Source: Breviolum minutum Mf 1.05b.01 (taxonomy: Eukaryota > Sar > Dinophyceae > Suessiales > Symbiodiniaceae). Taken from it: a stretch of 64,000 nt of DNA. Within the stretch, counting starts at the first letter, position 1; each line of letters begins with the position of its first letter. The translations under genes and the position numbers were made by a program. This document shows positions 42,675 through 56,430 of this stretch, piece by piece. The stretch is taken from NCBI GenBank assembly GCA_000507305.1, contig DF239941.1, forward strand, positions 62,001 through 126,000, given 5' to 3'. Under the pieces are notes generated by a model. The model made no database searches and was not told where the DNA came from. It saw only the letters and a program-made list of their open reading frames with translations.

Positions 42675-45101
42675 TGGATGATTCCAAAGACGATTCCGTG
42701 CTGTGGGGCCCGCGCTCTATTCCACAGTAGTGCATGGTGCATGTGGAGCTTCCAACGAAGGGGGTTCTATGCTTGTTTCTTATGCCTTCGCTGGCAGACA
42801 AAAACGACAAAACCTGTCCGCGAAGTCGGATTTTTTGCGTAGCCCGTTGTGTTTGAAAAACGCCTGGATGGAGCTGCTTTGGGGAGGGAAATTCAGCGGA
42901 TTCTTTTTTTTCAGCTGATGACGAACAAATGAAAATAGATGAACGAGGAACAGTCAACAAAAATCAGGGACCTGATGGAAATCATACAAACTATTTTAAC
43001 ATCAAAAAACAGCTAACTGATGATGAACTCTTTTGCAGCTTACAAGTCACGGCAAGCAATGTGCCTGATGATTTGGAGCCAACATGTCTTTTCGTCTCCT
43101 ACCCCAAAAACCAATCCTTGAACGCATCAAAAGATTTCACCAAGTTTGGAATATGTGTCGAGTTCCAATGAATAGAAGATGTGTACCAAAATGCATTTTC
43201 TTGATGCGAACCAAAAAGTGTTTGTACACCAATACATCGCTGAAGCCTTTGTTTGCAGCTTGTTTGAAAACCGAGCCCTAGCATTTTGGCCGATAAAAGC
43301 CACGTGAAGATGATTCCTCTAAGGAAGTCCTGGGGGTTCAGCCATAGGATTCGAAGGGAAACACGTGGTTCCACGTGAACCGGATCAATTTGTCGAGCAC
43401 TTAGAACTCCGAATTCCATGTCGTTGCTGCAGGGTCGCGCGGAACTGGAATAGGACTTAGCAAAGTCCTTCAGCAGGCCAAGGGAACTGAAGCAGAGACT
43501 ATTGAATTTTAGAGATGCTGTTGGCCCTGCTTCACTAAAACAAGTCCACGCCAGGAAGTGTTTTTGTCGTGAGTTGTTAGTTTTATTTAAGCCATTGATG
43601 AGGTCACCCAGTAGTTTAAGTGCTTTGAGCGTACGCAAGTACATGTTGGCCACGCTTTATGCTGTTTGTAAATCGAATCTCAATTGTAAAAGGGGTGCAC
43701 ATTCCTCCAAGGTAATTGCACGCATTTAACCTGTGAATTGTACAGCGTCCAACTTGAAGAAATATGGAGATCAGTCACTTCAAGGGATACTCCGATCTGT
43801 GATCCATTCGCGGGGTGTCATAGTCAAATATTTGAGCCAGCTTGCGAGCATGCACAAACACCAGTTGCCTTGCAAGAGTCGTTGCAGCGTTTGCTACTAC
43901 AATTCCTGAAGGTGTATGCATAAGACGTTCCGGCAATAAGACGGTAAAACCGGCAATGCATTATAAAAATCATAGTCTACTAAAATGTTGTTCGATGGAG
44001 GACGCGCTGAGACAACATTTCCACAGTGAATCTGTTTGTGATGGCTCTTTCCTTGAACATGTTGAAGGGCTCCTCAACGCAGGCAAGACAGATCTGCCAT
44101 TCTTTCAGGAATGCAAAACAGACTTGTCATGTTTCTCTTTCAAATCTGCAATTGTTCGATCTCGAATTGAGACCTGAAGCAAGACTCGAAAGACATAGAA
44201 ATGAGCCACGAAAAAACCTTCTAACTTTCCATTATAGTGGTTCTTTCATAGGGGTCCCTCTAATGGTGTATCATAATCCCTATGTAAATGGGTAGTAAAA
44301 TCCCAAATGTACCCTAAACAACCAGGGCTATTTTCATTACTCAAATGCCAACAAGAGATCATTGATGTTACAGCAAGCCTGATCCCTCACACATGTGGCT
44401 TTCCTCTAGCCAAACCCCACGATCCTTTCACATTTTTTCACCAGATCTTGTCCGTGAGAAATTGAAAAACGCAAGGGGCTGTGTTCACAGGCTGTTGAAA
44501 TTCTCAATCTAGACATTTTACCCGATGTTACCCCGCTTGGAGAAACAAAAATCACCAAAAAACCATGCTGGCAAGGATGGAATGCTGAGTTTTTAGGAGT
44601 GTTCAAACCGTTGATGCGCTTCGCTAATGCAAGTGGAAGTGCCTCAGTGATATGCAGTGTGCGGCAGTAGCCGAGCTCAAATGTACAAACGAAAGTACAT
44701 ATTTTTCTTGGCCCTCCAGCAGTAAGACTGTAAGACCTGAAATGCATCATCAAACGCATGATCCACCAAATGTTGTTTTGATGTTCCCAGATGTGTAGCA
44801 TTTTGGTGCAAGCTGTCCATTATCACATAGTGTCCCTGCAGAAGCCAACACCGAGAGACACAAGGATTCGATGTGGTGCCACCATGGGCAATCTTCGCAG
44901 CCTGCAGCTTCGCATGGAGATTGACAAACATTAATGCCAGAGCATCAAACACGCGAGCCAAATAGCCCTTAGCAGCTATGGCACGTGCTGCATAGGTTTT
45001 GCATTCCCCAGCTTTCCACCCTCTATTGATGCCAAACAATTCAAAAGGCTCCTTGAGCACTCAGGTGGGATAGTGGATGATTCCAAAGACGATTCTGTGC
45101 T

Positions 45102-45332
45102 GTGGGGCCCCTGCTCTATTCCACAGTAGTTCTGTGCATGGAGCATGTGGAGCTTCCAAAGAACGGGTTCCTACTTGTTTCTGACGCCTTGGCTGGAAGA
45201 GCACTCGAATTTTCACGAGTTTCACGAGTGTGGTCGTTGGAGATGGATGGCAGGTTTGTGGTGGAACGTTGGAAAGGCTCAACCATCTCTCAGGGTGACT
45301 CTTGCTTTTTTCAAGTCGCAAGGATATTGTAG
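45102..45332 (+). pseudogene. array piece, middle unit
   Basis: The frame reads HVELPKNGFLLVSDALAGRA and continues to MDGRFVVERWKGS. A near-identical copy is at 47494-47724. No ATG or complete exon boundary is evident (the frame opens at a GTG), and upstream coding pieces are in another frame, so the unit as a whole cannot make one protein unless it is spliced. Confidence 0.35.
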
Positions 45333-45386
45333 GCCATGAAATTCCAAAGGTCTTGGAAGGCAAAAACATGCTAGATTTGCAAGCGA

Positions 45387-45660
45387 GGAGGACGCTCTGA
45401 GACAACATTACCCCAGTGAATTTGTTTGTGATGGCTTGTTCCTTGAACATTTGGACGGGCTTCTCAACACACACACAGAGAGCATTTTGCAGAACCTGCG
45501 TGGCAAAGCTGATCTGCCATACTTTCAGGATTGTAAAACCATGTGCCTTTACTCCAGCAAAGCCCCACGAGCCTTTCACATTTTTTCACCAGGTCTTGTC
45601 CGTGAGAAATTGAAAAACGCAAGGGGCTGTGTTCACAGGCTGTTGAAATTCTCAATCTAG
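45387..45660 (+). pseudogene. array piece, DALRQHYPSE...LLKFSI copy
   Basis: It reads EEDALRQHYPSEFVCDGLFL, then ESILQNLRGKADLPYFQDCK and VREKLKNARGCVHRLLKFSI before a stop. The copy at 47784-48056 is almost the same. A short CA-rich run (acacacaca) between the halves changes length between copies and shifts the frame. Confidence 0.35.
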
Positions 45661-46243
45661 AGTTGATATTTTACCCGATGTTACCCCGCTTGGAGAACCA
45701 AAATCACCAAAAAACCATGCTGGCAAAGATGGAATGCTGAGTTTTTAGGAGTGTTCAAACCGTTGATGCGCTTCGCTAATGCAAGTGCAAGTGCTACAGT
45801 GATATTCTGTAAACCGGAGTAGCGGAGCTCAAATGCATTCCAAGTTCTACAATTAGATGTTTTTCTTGCCCGTCCAGCAGTAAGACTGTAAGACCTGAAA
45901 TGCATCAAATGCTTATCTACCAGATGTTGTTTGATGTTCCCAGATGTGTAGCATTTTGGTGCAAGCTGTCCATCATCACCTAGTGTCCTTGCCGCAGCCA
46001 ACGCCAAGAGACAGAAGGATTTGTTCCCATGCTTACTGTGCTGCACGAGTGATTGGCATGAGAATCAGATCTTGCGCCTCGCAGCTTTGCCGCCAAAGCA
46101 TTGCAAGCACGCGGAACTGGAATAGGAACTGTAAAAGGGGTGAGCATTCCTCCATGGTAATTGGGCACATATGACCTGCGAAGTGTCCAGCATCCAACTT
46201 GAAAACATAGGGACATCAGTCACTGCAAGGGATACTCCAATCT

Positions 46244-46705
46244 GTGATTCTTTCGCGGAGTGTCATAGTCAAATATATGCTCTTTGTAAATCAAAGGGGT
46301 GAGCATTCCTCGTTCGTAGCTCATCGGCCTCACCGTCAAGCACCAGTTGCCTTGCAAGTGAGGGTTGGGAAACCACTGCCCTTCCATGAAGATTTATCAC
46401 ATAGTGTCCCTGCCAAAGCCAAGACCGTGAGACAGAAGGATTTGTTGCCATGCTTTTTTTCGTGCGCGGAAACTGATTGGACTCAGAATGCAGTGTCGTG
46501 TCAGCAAGCCAAGGGAACTGAAGATTTTGGAATTATAGAGATGCTGTTGGCCCTGCTTCACAAAAGGGAGTCCACACCAGGAAGTGTTTTTTGTTTTGAG
46601 TTGTTAGTTTTGTTGAGGCCATTGATGAGGTCACCCAGTAGTTTGAGTGCTTTGAGAGCGCGCAAGTACACTTTGGCCACGCTTTCAGCTTCGCACAAAA
46701 ATTGA
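46244..46705 (+). pseudogene. array piece, FGIIEMLLALL copy
   Basis: An open frame containing FGIIEMLLALLHKRESTPGS and LLRPLMRSPSSLSALRARKY. The leucine-rich, helical periodicity vaguely recalls armadillo-type repeats; I cannot confirm that. The copy at 48641-49003 has a one-base difference (GTTTTT versus GTTTTTT near 48983) that ends it earlier. Confidence 0.35.
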
Positions 46706-49700
46706 CAAACATTCATGCCCAAGCATCGAACACGCGAGCCAAATAGCCCTTAGCAGCTATGGCACGTGCTGCAGGTTTTGCATTCCCCAGCTTTCCACCC
46801 TCTATTGATGCCAAACAATTCAAAAGGCTTCTTGAGCACGCAGGGGGGGTAGTGAACCGGATCAATTTGTCGAGCACTTAGAACTCCGAATTCCCTGTCG
46901 TTGCTGCAGGGTCGCACGGAACTGGAATAGGACGTAGCAAAGTCCTTCAGCAGGCCAAGGGAACTGAAGCAGAGACTATTGAATTTTTAGGAGTGTTCAA
47001 ACCGCTGATGCGCTTCGCAAATGCAAGTGGAAGTGCCTCAGTGATATGCAGTGTGCGGCAGTAGCCGAGCTCAAATGTACAAACGAAAGTACATATTTTT
47101 CTTGGCCCTCCAGCAGTAAGACTGTAAGACCTGAAATGCATCATCAAACGCATGATCCACCAAATGTTGTTTTGATGTTCCCAGATGTGTAGCATTTTGG
47201 TGCAAGCTGTCCATTATCACATAGTGTCCCTGCAGAAGCCAACACCGAGAGACACAAGGATTCGATGTGGTGCCACCATGGGCAATCTTCGCAGCCTGCA
47301 GCTTCGCATGGAGATTGACAAACATTCATGCCAGAGCATCGAACACGCGAGCCAAATAGCCCTTAGCAGCTATGGCACGTGCTGCAGGTTTTGCATTCCC
47401 CAGCTTTCCACCCTCTATTGATGCCAAACAATTCAAAAGGCTCCTTGAGCACGCAGGCGGGATAGTGGATGATTCCAAAGACGATTCTGTGCTGTGGGGC
47501 CCCTGCTCTATTCCACAGTAGTTCTGTGCATGCAGCATGTGGAGCTTCCTAAGAACGGGTTCCTACTTGTTTCTGACGCCTTGGCTGGAAGATCGCTTGG
47601 ATTTTCACGAGTTTCACGAGTGCGGTCGTTGGAGATGGATGGCAGGTTTGTGGTGGAACGTTGGAAAAGCTCAACCATCTCTCGGGGTGACTCTTGCTTT
47701 TTTCAAGTCGCAAGGATATTGTAGGCCATGAAATTCCAAGGGTCTTGGAAGGCAAAAACATGCTAGATTTGCAAGCGAGGAGGACGCTCTGAGACAACAT
47801 TACCCCAGTGAATTTGTTTGTGATGGCTTGTTCCTTGAACATTTGGACGGGCTTCTCAACACACACGCGCAGACAGAGCATTTTGCAGAACCTGCGTGGC
47901 AAAGCTGATCTGCCATACTTTCAGGATTGTAAAAACATGTGGCTTTACTCCAGCCAAGTCCCACGAGCCTTTCACATTTTTTCACCAGGTCTTGTCCGTG
48001 AGAAATTGAAAAACGCAAGGGGCTGTGTTCACAGGCTGTTGAAATTCTCAATCTAGAGTTGATATTTTACCCGATGTTACCCCGCTTGGAGAAACAAGAA
48101 TCACCAAAAAACCATGCTGGCAAGGATGGAATGCTGAGTTTTTAGGAGTGTTCAAACCGTTGATGCGCTTCGCTAATGCAAGTGGAAGTGCCTCAGTGAT
48201 ATGCGGTGTGCGGCAGTAGCCGAGTTCAAATGCATACCAAGTTCTACAATTAGATGTTTTTCTTGCCCGTCCAACAGTGAGACTGTAAGACCTGAAATGC
48301 ATCAAATGCCGATCTACCAGATGTTGTTTGATGTTCCCAGATGTGTAGCATTTTGGTGCAAGCTGTCCATTATCACCTAGTGTCCTTGCCGCAGCCAACG
48401 CCAAGAGACAGAAGGATTTGTTCCCATGCTTGCTGTGCGGCACGAGTGATTGGCATGAGAATCAGATCTTGCGCCTCGCAGCTTTGCCGCCAAAGCATTG
48501 CAAGCACGCGGAACTGGAATAGGAACTGTAAAAGGGGTGAGCATTCCTCCATGGTAATTGGGCACATATGACCTGCGAAGTGCACAGCATCCAACTTGAA
48601 AACATAGGGACATCAGTCACTGCAAGGGATACTCCAATCTGTGATTCTTTCACGGAGTGTCATAGTCAAATATATGCTCTTTGTAAATCAAAGGGGTGAG
48701 CATTCCTCGTTCGTAGCTCATCGGCCTCACCGTCAAGCACCAGTTGCCTTGCAAGTGAGGGTTGGGAAACCACTGCCCTTCCATGAAGATTTATCACATA
48801 GTGTCATTGCCAAAGCCAAGACCGTGAGACAGAAGGATTTGTTGCCATGCTTTTTTTCGTGCGCGGAAACTGATTGGACTCAGAATGCAGTGTCGTGTCA
48901 GCAAGCCAAGGGAACTGAAGATTTTGGAATTATAGAGATGCTGTTGGCCCTGCTTCACAACAGGGAGTCCACACCAGGAAGTGTTTTTGTTTTGAGTTGT
49001 TAGTTTTGTTGAGGCCATTGATGAGGTCACCCAGTAGCTTAAGTGCTTTGAGAGCGCGCAAGTACATGTTGGCCACGCTTTCAGCTTCGCACAAAAATTG
49101 ACAAACATTCGCGCCGGAGCATTGTAAACACGCGAGCCAAATAGCCCTTAGAGGCTATGCTGCACGTGCTGCAGGTTTTGCATTCCCCAGCTTTCCACCC
49201 TCTATTGATGCCAAACAATTCAAAAGGCTCCTTGAGCACTCAGGCGGGATAGTGGATGATTCCAAAGACGATTCTGTGCTGTGGGGCCCCCTAACTACTA
49301 TTCCACAATAGTGCATGGTGCATGGAGCATGTGGAGCTTCCAAACCGCCTTGGTGCCAGGAAGGAGCACTCGGAAGTGCTCCTGGAAGGGTTCCACCAGC
49401 TTGCACAAGTGTGTTCATTGCAGGAGATGCCGCTGGGTCCCCACTTGCCTTTTCATTGGGCAGTTCCGTTGGAGTATCTTAAGCACATGACATTTTGAAA
49501 TGTCTTGGAGGGAAACCAAACACTTACCTTGCAAATGAGGGGGATGTGAGACAACATTACCCCAGTGAATTTGTTTGTGATGGCTCTTTGTTTGAATATG
49601 TAGGTGGTTGGGGTGAGCCTTCCTGCAAGGTAATTCGGCTCACAAAAGACCTGTGGCTTGTACAAGGTCCAACTTGGAAAAGATAGGGAGATGAGTCACT

Positions 49701-49808
49701 GCAAAGGAGATCAGTCGCAGTCAAATATCGCTAGCTTGCCTGCATGTACGGTCACGGGCCAGTTGCCGTGCAAGTACGGGGTGGGACACCATGGCCCCTT
49801 CATGAAAA

Positions 49809-50186
49809 TTGATAATGGTTAAAATTAAAACACGAGCATTTGAAGGATACAGACATCAAGTAGCACCTTGTAGTACTGCAGGTGCCGCAGTTGTTGCATT
49901 TGCGCGTTTTCCTACCCCCATTGCGAAACGAATGAATCAAAGGCTTCTTGAGCACTTGCTCGTCACAGGCCACATTATGCCACATTTACGTTGTGAGATT
50001 CGTTCATCAAGGAGGTTTACTGTTCAAAGGACCTTTAGTGTGCATTCAGCAATGAAAGATAAAGTTTGTTCTGCTATGGCAATAGATGGCAACAGTACAG
50101 CAACTGTTTTTCGCAAAGAATTAGCACAAGTCAGACAGTCAGGGGCTGACCTTATGTGCGGGAAAGTCAAACACGGACATGGCTGA
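49809..50186 (+). pseudogene. diverged relative of the array gene
   Basis: A 125-codon frame at the array's right edge. IKTRAFEGYRHQVAPCSTAG and VAFARFPTPIAKRMNQRLLE resemble the array peptide (KIDKHSRQS..., VAFPSFPPSIDAKQFKRLLE) far better at protein than at DNA level. That pattern implies a period of selection on the protein. The rest (HGHG end) is not shared. Confidence 0.4.
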
Positions 50187-52124
50187 AGCCGAGCAAAGGT
50201 GTTTTATTTTTTCAACGAAGATGGCCAATCCTCCGGAAGGGTGTTTGCAGTAGACCAACCTTGAGAGAACTAAGGAACACCTGAAGCAACGCTGGACAAC
50301 ACCCAAGGGCCAGCAGTTTGTGTCTAGTTAAGGTCAACAAGCAAGTTGTGTTGCTTTTTTAAAAGCATTAAAACATCCAGAGCGGCCATGCACCGGCCAA
50401 TGAGGCCTGAGGATTCATTGGTTTTTTAGATCTTGCCCGCTGAAACGAGAAGCTTGTAATGGTCAGGGAGCTTGATGCAAATGCTTCGTGACAAGTACGG
50501 TCTCATGCAGCTTGAGATTTGAGGGATGTAGGACTCATTGGGGGCCACAGCTGGGCCCCCGGTTGTCAAATGTTTATCCAAGCCTTGAGTTCTGAGAAAG
50601 CTCGGGTGAAACGGTGAAAGACGTCAAAGGAGATTTCTAGGAAATTTGACCGCAGGATGGATCTCCAAATGAAAGGAGACCCTCATTATTTCAGATGTCT
50701 ATGCATTTCTTGTCAGAAAAGACTTGGATCGTTGCTTTCCAACAATGCCAACTTTGCTGGGCATAGTATAAGACCCAAGCGTTCCATGGAAGCCTGATGG
50801 GCTTTGGGTCAGAGGGATGGTATAGTTTCACGAGTTTCGACAAGGAACATGTCGAAGATAGTACCGACAGAGCTTGGTTGGAGAACATGTGCTGATGTCT
50901 ACTTGGAATCCATTGCTTGAAAATCTGCAATAAAATTACAGACACAACATTTGGCATTGGCGGCATAGAATATTTGACAGGATCGCTTTGATGATGAAAA
51001 AGTAGCGGATGAACAATTTGAGTCCAAGCATCAAATGACATGCAGCAGTCATTTGTGTTGACAACATATTGATCACCCCAAAAATGGTTTCATCCATGGA
51101 TGCTGTGTAAGGCTTCCCCGGCTGTTTTTTTCGGTGCAGAAAAAAATTGCAGAAAGTCGACCCTTTGAGGCGATGAGAGGAAGGATGAAGCAATGAAAAT
51201 GGCAAAGTCAAGAACTTTTAGCTTCCGAAAAACTTGACAAGTTGGAACATCATACATATATAATAGATGCATAAAGGTTCCATCTAGATACACCAAATGC
51301 TATGATTATAGCAGGGCAAAATTAAAAAATCCAAATTGTCAGATGTTTTTCTTTCGTGATTTTGGGTGATCTTTGGATCTTGAACCGGGAAAACCTGCCT
51401 GGCGTTGTTCCAGAGAAATTCACAAGTTTCGATGAGGAGATTTGCGGAGTTGGAGCAGGAAAGGGATCACAAATGACCTCTGAGTCTGAAATACCGCCCT
51501 CGAAGATTCACAAATTCGTCTCCCCCAAAAAAGGGACCATTTCAGAAGAAAAGGATCATCTTCCAACCATCGATTTTCATGGGATATGTTCGTTTTCGGT
51601 GGGAGTATGTGAAATTTTGCAGTTTGAGATGTCATTTCAAGGTTGAGATGCGCATAGATGTGCATTGTGCTGGAATGGTGTACCAGAGGCAGCCTTCAAA
51701 GAAGCTTCATTTGTGTAAAGGATCACCCCACATTTAAAAAGGCTGGTTCCAAGTTTGCAAAATCACAAATCTTCATCTATACTTTCCGACAAGATGTTGG
51801 TAACAAGGTGTGACTTGAATGGCATGCAATGGCATTTGTTGGGGTTTCAGCCAACAAGGTTTTTAACAAAGCAGCGGAACGCCGATCCAATTGAACCTTT
51901 AAAGGATTTTTCAGGGACCAAAATGATGGCCGTTTTGAAGCGGTCACCAAAAATGGTTTCCTGGATTGAGCTGTGCCAAACTTTGACAACGAGTTCTCAG
52001 TGAAGTCATGCTGCAGTTGGGAAATGGAGGATTTGATCGTTCAATGCAAATGCAAAAAGGTCAGTGAAGTCAAATGGCTTCCAGTTGCGTCCGACGTTGA
52101 AATTGTGTTTTTTGGGTTTGCAGT
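50187..52124. other. no supported gene
   Basis: Overlapping minus-strand frames (50691-51296) and a plus-strand frame (51356-51646) exist, but none has splice support or a recognisable motif. Confidence 0.4.
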
Positions 52125-52523
52125 TTGCACTCTTTGAAGTGCAATGAATGGGACATGTTTGATGCCAGGGATGTTCGTAGCCTTAAACAAGTGGCCTCAG
52201 TCGTGGCAAAGCCTGGAACAACAAAATCTTTCTTGCAAGAATGCCTTCCCCTCTCCACTGTGCACCTTGGAGCCGGGGTGGAACTACGGGCCCTTTACCA
52301 GGTTTTGGCTCTTTGTGCAGAAAGCGCGCCTTCAAAGTGGTGGGTTTCAGCGACCCTCTTGGTTTGCACGCGCGAAAAACCACAAGACGGCAGTGGGTGG
52401 AAGCTGGTGATGACTGCCATCCAACAAGACACAAAGCTTTTGGTTCACACTAGTTCGAAGGTCCTCTCCGGACATGGGGTTGCGGAAGGTCAACGGAAGA
52501 GTGGGGAAAAAACTCTGTGTTGA
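52125..52523 (+). CDS. open frame, possible exon
   Basis: 132 codons with natural composition, for example LKQVASVVAKPGTTKSFLQE, ELRALYQVLALCAES and WKLVMTAIQQDTKLLVHTSS. Two other plus frames and one minus frame are also open over much of it, so coding status is uncertain. No family recognised. Confidence 0.25.
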   Translation: MHSLKCNEWDMFDARDVRSLKQVASVVAKPGTTKSFLQECLPLSTVHLGAGVELRALYQVLALCAESAPSKWWVSATLLVCTREKPQDGSGWKLVMTAIQQDTKLLVHTSSKVLSGHGVAEGQRKSGEKTLC

Positions 52524-55500
52524 AACTTCCAAAAACGAAACTTTTGGGATAAAATGATGAAAGTTTCACTTTGGCTACCAAATTTGTTGATCCCATCTGA
52601 AGTTTTGGAAGATTGAAACCGAATACCATCATAAGTTGGCCTCTTCGACTCATGTCACCACTCTATGCTACGAAGCTTGTTTTTTGTGCAGGAGGTAGCA
52701 CATACTTGATGCAGAAGCAACGTTAAAGGGATGGCCCGTTGGCGGAAAAAAAACAAAAACTGCGAAAAACTGACCCCATGACGTCCAAATTGAGATTCAC
52801 TTGAAAGGTTGCTTCCTTGGAAAGGTTGGCTTTTCCAGATCGTCACCTTGCAGACCCAGCGGTAGGCCAGTTTTTCAGTGTCCAAGCCTTGATTTTGGAA
52901 AGCGAGCCATGGGGATCCTACGAAATGTTAAAGCAAAAGAATCCCCAAAAAAATCCACCAAAATCATTGGATGGATCACATGAGAACAACATCCGAACCG
53001 GCCGAATTGGACAAAGAATCCTAGAATCCTAGTCCAAGCTGATGACACTTGATGGTCGTCTCTCACTGGAATTGTGTGAAAGACGACCTGGAAGCTACCT
53101 ATTACATACCTTTGATCAATGGCCTGTGATCTTATCTTTGCGGTTAGTAACAGTACCAGCACGTAAAACGCACCCAGCATCGTATACAAGGCAATATCAA
53201 GGTACATCTTTAAGTAGCAAGACTTGCGAACGAGTAGGGCTTGGATTTGCAAGTTTCCTGTTGCGGAAGCTGGTCTCAACGAAGGCAACCAGCAAGGATA
53301 ACATGATAAAGGTCGCAAAAAGGCTGCAAGTCCTAAGCCGCAAAAAATGTCAAAGAATGAAGTGATGTGGAAATCCCACCAAGCGATTTTTTCTTGAAGC
53401 ATCAAAAGCTGTTTGGTTGAAGGGCACGGCTTGTTTTTCAGAAGTTGTTTGTCAAAGTGGAGACGGTAAAAGATTTGATTAAAGATATCTATATAGCAAG
53501 TAGAATCAGTATCAGCATCAAAAAGTCTCAGATCAGGTGCCGTGCAAAACGCTTTGGACCTGAATGCAAGCTATCTAAACCTATCCTTGTTTCAAACTTT
53601 CAAAAATATCATTGGAGTCAAAATTGCCAGATGTTTTGTGTGAAGTTCCACAGATTGAAACAGAAACAAATGGATCCAAAAATTGTCAATTGAATGTGAC
53701 CGCTTCAAAAAGAGAGCAGAATTGTTCAGTCCAATTGCGGCAGACATTTGCGGTTGTTGTGGAAAAGGCACACATGGCGGAAGGAGATCAGGTGCGCATC
53801 TAGCATGGTTCCAGCAAAGATGACTCCAAATCGACTTTTGAGTTTGTAGCAAACGCCAAGGCGGGGATGCTTTGCACAACCCATGCTTCACCTGCGGTTG
53901 TGCTGAGACGCCAGTAATGGGCCAGTAATGGAGATTAACAACTATCAAGGTTGCAGATTTCTCCACTATACATTTCCGGAGACAAAGCCACAGATGATAC
54001 CCACGGATCTAAATATTGGTTTCCAGGGTTTGGCGGCTTGATTCAGGACCAAACCTACAACCCTGAATATGTTTTCCCTTGAGCCACACAAATCATATCA
54101 CAAAACTTGCATGCTGGCATACTCGACAGGCAAAATTGCCTAGATTTCGTTTGATGTCAGTTGGCAATATTCAGAATTCGGTTCCACACTTCAGCAGATC
54201 CACTAGACGTCACTAGCATAGGTGTGGCCGATTAGACTTGTGAAGATGTGGAGATATCTTCAACTGTCCAGACTTTCAAAGTCGATTTGGCCAACTAAAC
54301 AAATCGTGCTTGGAGTGCTGATGTCAGAAACGTCAACAGTGTGGGTAAACACATCTCCTAGATGTTGCTTGGCTTCGTGTTTGTACGACTTGGTGCGTGA
54401 AAGATGTTTGTTTACACGTACTGGAAAGCTACAACACATGACTTCAGGGCTTAGCATCATTCAAGTACCGACTGCTGCGCCAAGCCGTTAGCTTCCTCAA
54501 TGAAAAAGGTACAGTAAGACTTGGAAATTTGAATATATTCTACCCCAGCATCAGACAGGTAAACTTGCTAAACGCCAGAACCCACTGCAGACACAGATGA
54601 CTTTTTGACCTTGACTTTTTTGTGTTGGAGAAAAGGTCAAAAGAACTCACAACAAGTTTGAGTTGAAGAGTTTAACCAAGAGTTGTTGTCACTTGATTAC
54701 GTTTTTCGTGGCTCCACTGGTGCCAGCATAAAGATGTTTTCAAACACTGGTGGTTTTCGAATCTGAGCTGAAGCCTTCTTTGAAGACCCAACTTCTAACT
54801 GGGTACCTGAATTTCAGAAAGATTCCGAAAGAAAATACTTCTCACAGGACATAAGCTGAAGGATTCGAAATGTCTTCGAAGCTGTTTGCAACTTGGAACC
54901 CTTCGGTAACCTGAAGCCTTTTTTCGCCGTCAAAACTTCGGTTTCCATGGCTTAACGGCTATTAACGGCTGACGTGTGACGTGTTGAAATGTATGGCTTC
55001 ACTTGGTGGAAGGACTGGTGAGCCATATCCAAGTCGTAGGAGGCGGGGTCGGACTTGTACGAAGCAACTCAGGATGGCTTGTAGAGTGGCATGCAGAGCT
55101 TGTTATGCAAAAAAACATTGAAACCCCGGATGCAGTTGAGTCCTTGAGTGATTCGTGCTGGCCTTGAAATGTTCCATGTTGAGTTGCGAAACTGTGGCTA
55201 GACCATCGAGATCTCTTCAAAGGTGTTGTGCTTCCTGCTTCTTGAGTGATCTTGATTCAGGGTCTTGGACATGAGAGGGCTCACGAAGAGAGGAGCTAAC
55301 GAGCCAAAGATGAGAGCTGTTTCCCATGGGAGCTATGTGGATCTCCTTCCCGAATCCCTAAAATCAATGACTAGAAAGCTACGCAAAGTCAGGATTTCTT
55401 CACATCAACGATTTTGTTGCCAATCATCTTTGAAGAGGAAAGAAGTGAGGAAGATCGGATGGAAGATTCCGAAGACTCGATCAGGCTGTCCTGTTGAATT

Positions 55501-56430
55501 GATGTCATGGCATGGAATAAAACACGGAAGCTTAGATCACGATCACAATCTCAAGATTTTGCTGCAGAATGAGACAACACCACACAACAACAGAAACGCC
55601 CAATTTGGAAGCAAAGCTCAGATTCAATGGAAGGAGAGATTTTGAAAGGTGGAGTTGCAGCTTTTGAATCAAAAGCAATTTAGCAAGACAAGTTAGCTTT
55701 TTTTCCGTTCTGGAAAACATCTTTCGAGGTGTTTTTGGAAATTCTTGCTCCCTTCAACGCCGCAAAATAATTGTAGAAAACAAAAGTTCAGTAGAGCATC
55801 GACATACAAAGAATCAAATCAATCAATGCCTGCTTTGGACGGTAAGTTTTGGATAGTACACTGGGCTTATCAAATTGAAAGACACTAACGGCGCAAACTC
55901 AAAAGGCACTCTTCAAGCACCAGCACCAGGAGAATGGTTGCAGAGGTTTGTCCTAAAACTTTTTGTGTGTGAGGTCAGATCTTCCACACAACTACCGTTG
56001 ACGCGATAAGAAGTGCGCGCTCAGAGGTTTGGTGGCTTTGGCACATCATTTTCCCTCAGCCATTCACTTAAGTGCTGCTCAAAATTCCAGGCAGCGGGAA
56101 AGCCATTGGGTTTTAGGACATCGCATTTTGAAACATCATTTTGAGTCCACAAAGTCATCTCCAAGCACAATAAACTGCCATGACTTATCTTGGTGCAAAC
56201 TAACTCTCCCAGGTATTGTGCAATGCTTCAGGCCATATTATTTCAAGTGTATGATTTTTCCTACAAAGTCAACAAAGTTCCGAAAAAGTTGCCTGAAACC
56301 TAGAGACTTTAGTGATTCAAAGCTGGGTTACTTGACAGATGTAGCCATGTAGCCATGTATGCTATTCAACTTTCTCGAGGCGGAATGGCACTGCAAAAGC
56401 CCTCATTTGTCGGAAATCCCTTGAGCCCAA
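52524..56430. other. no supported gene
   Basis: It holds a minus-strand frame with a hydrophobic segment (52875-53405), a plus-strand frame of polar composition (53612-53803) and several shorter frames. None has clear exon borders. Confidence 0.35.

Larger units (their letters stand above)
41554..49800 (+). repeat. tandem array with ~2.4-kb higher-order period
   Basis: Landmarks repeat at regular spacing. The gtacaaacgaaagtacatat block is at about 42224, 44679 and 47074. The ttctacaattagatgttttt block is at about 45835 and 48234. The gagaaattga block is at about 42000, 44456, 45603 and 48001. Two related sub-units, each a little over 1.1 kb, alternate to make a 2.4-kb unit; the last two periods are nearly identical and the first is older. 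The units carry the same exon-like coding pieces in different states of decay, so this is a tandemly amplified gene fragment. Confidence 0.85.

Noticed and set aside
44406-45579. Minus-strand ORFs of 127-172 codons in the tandem array
   Set aside because: They are antisense to the plus-strand pieces whose peptides are better conserved between copies; they repeat only because the DNA repeats.
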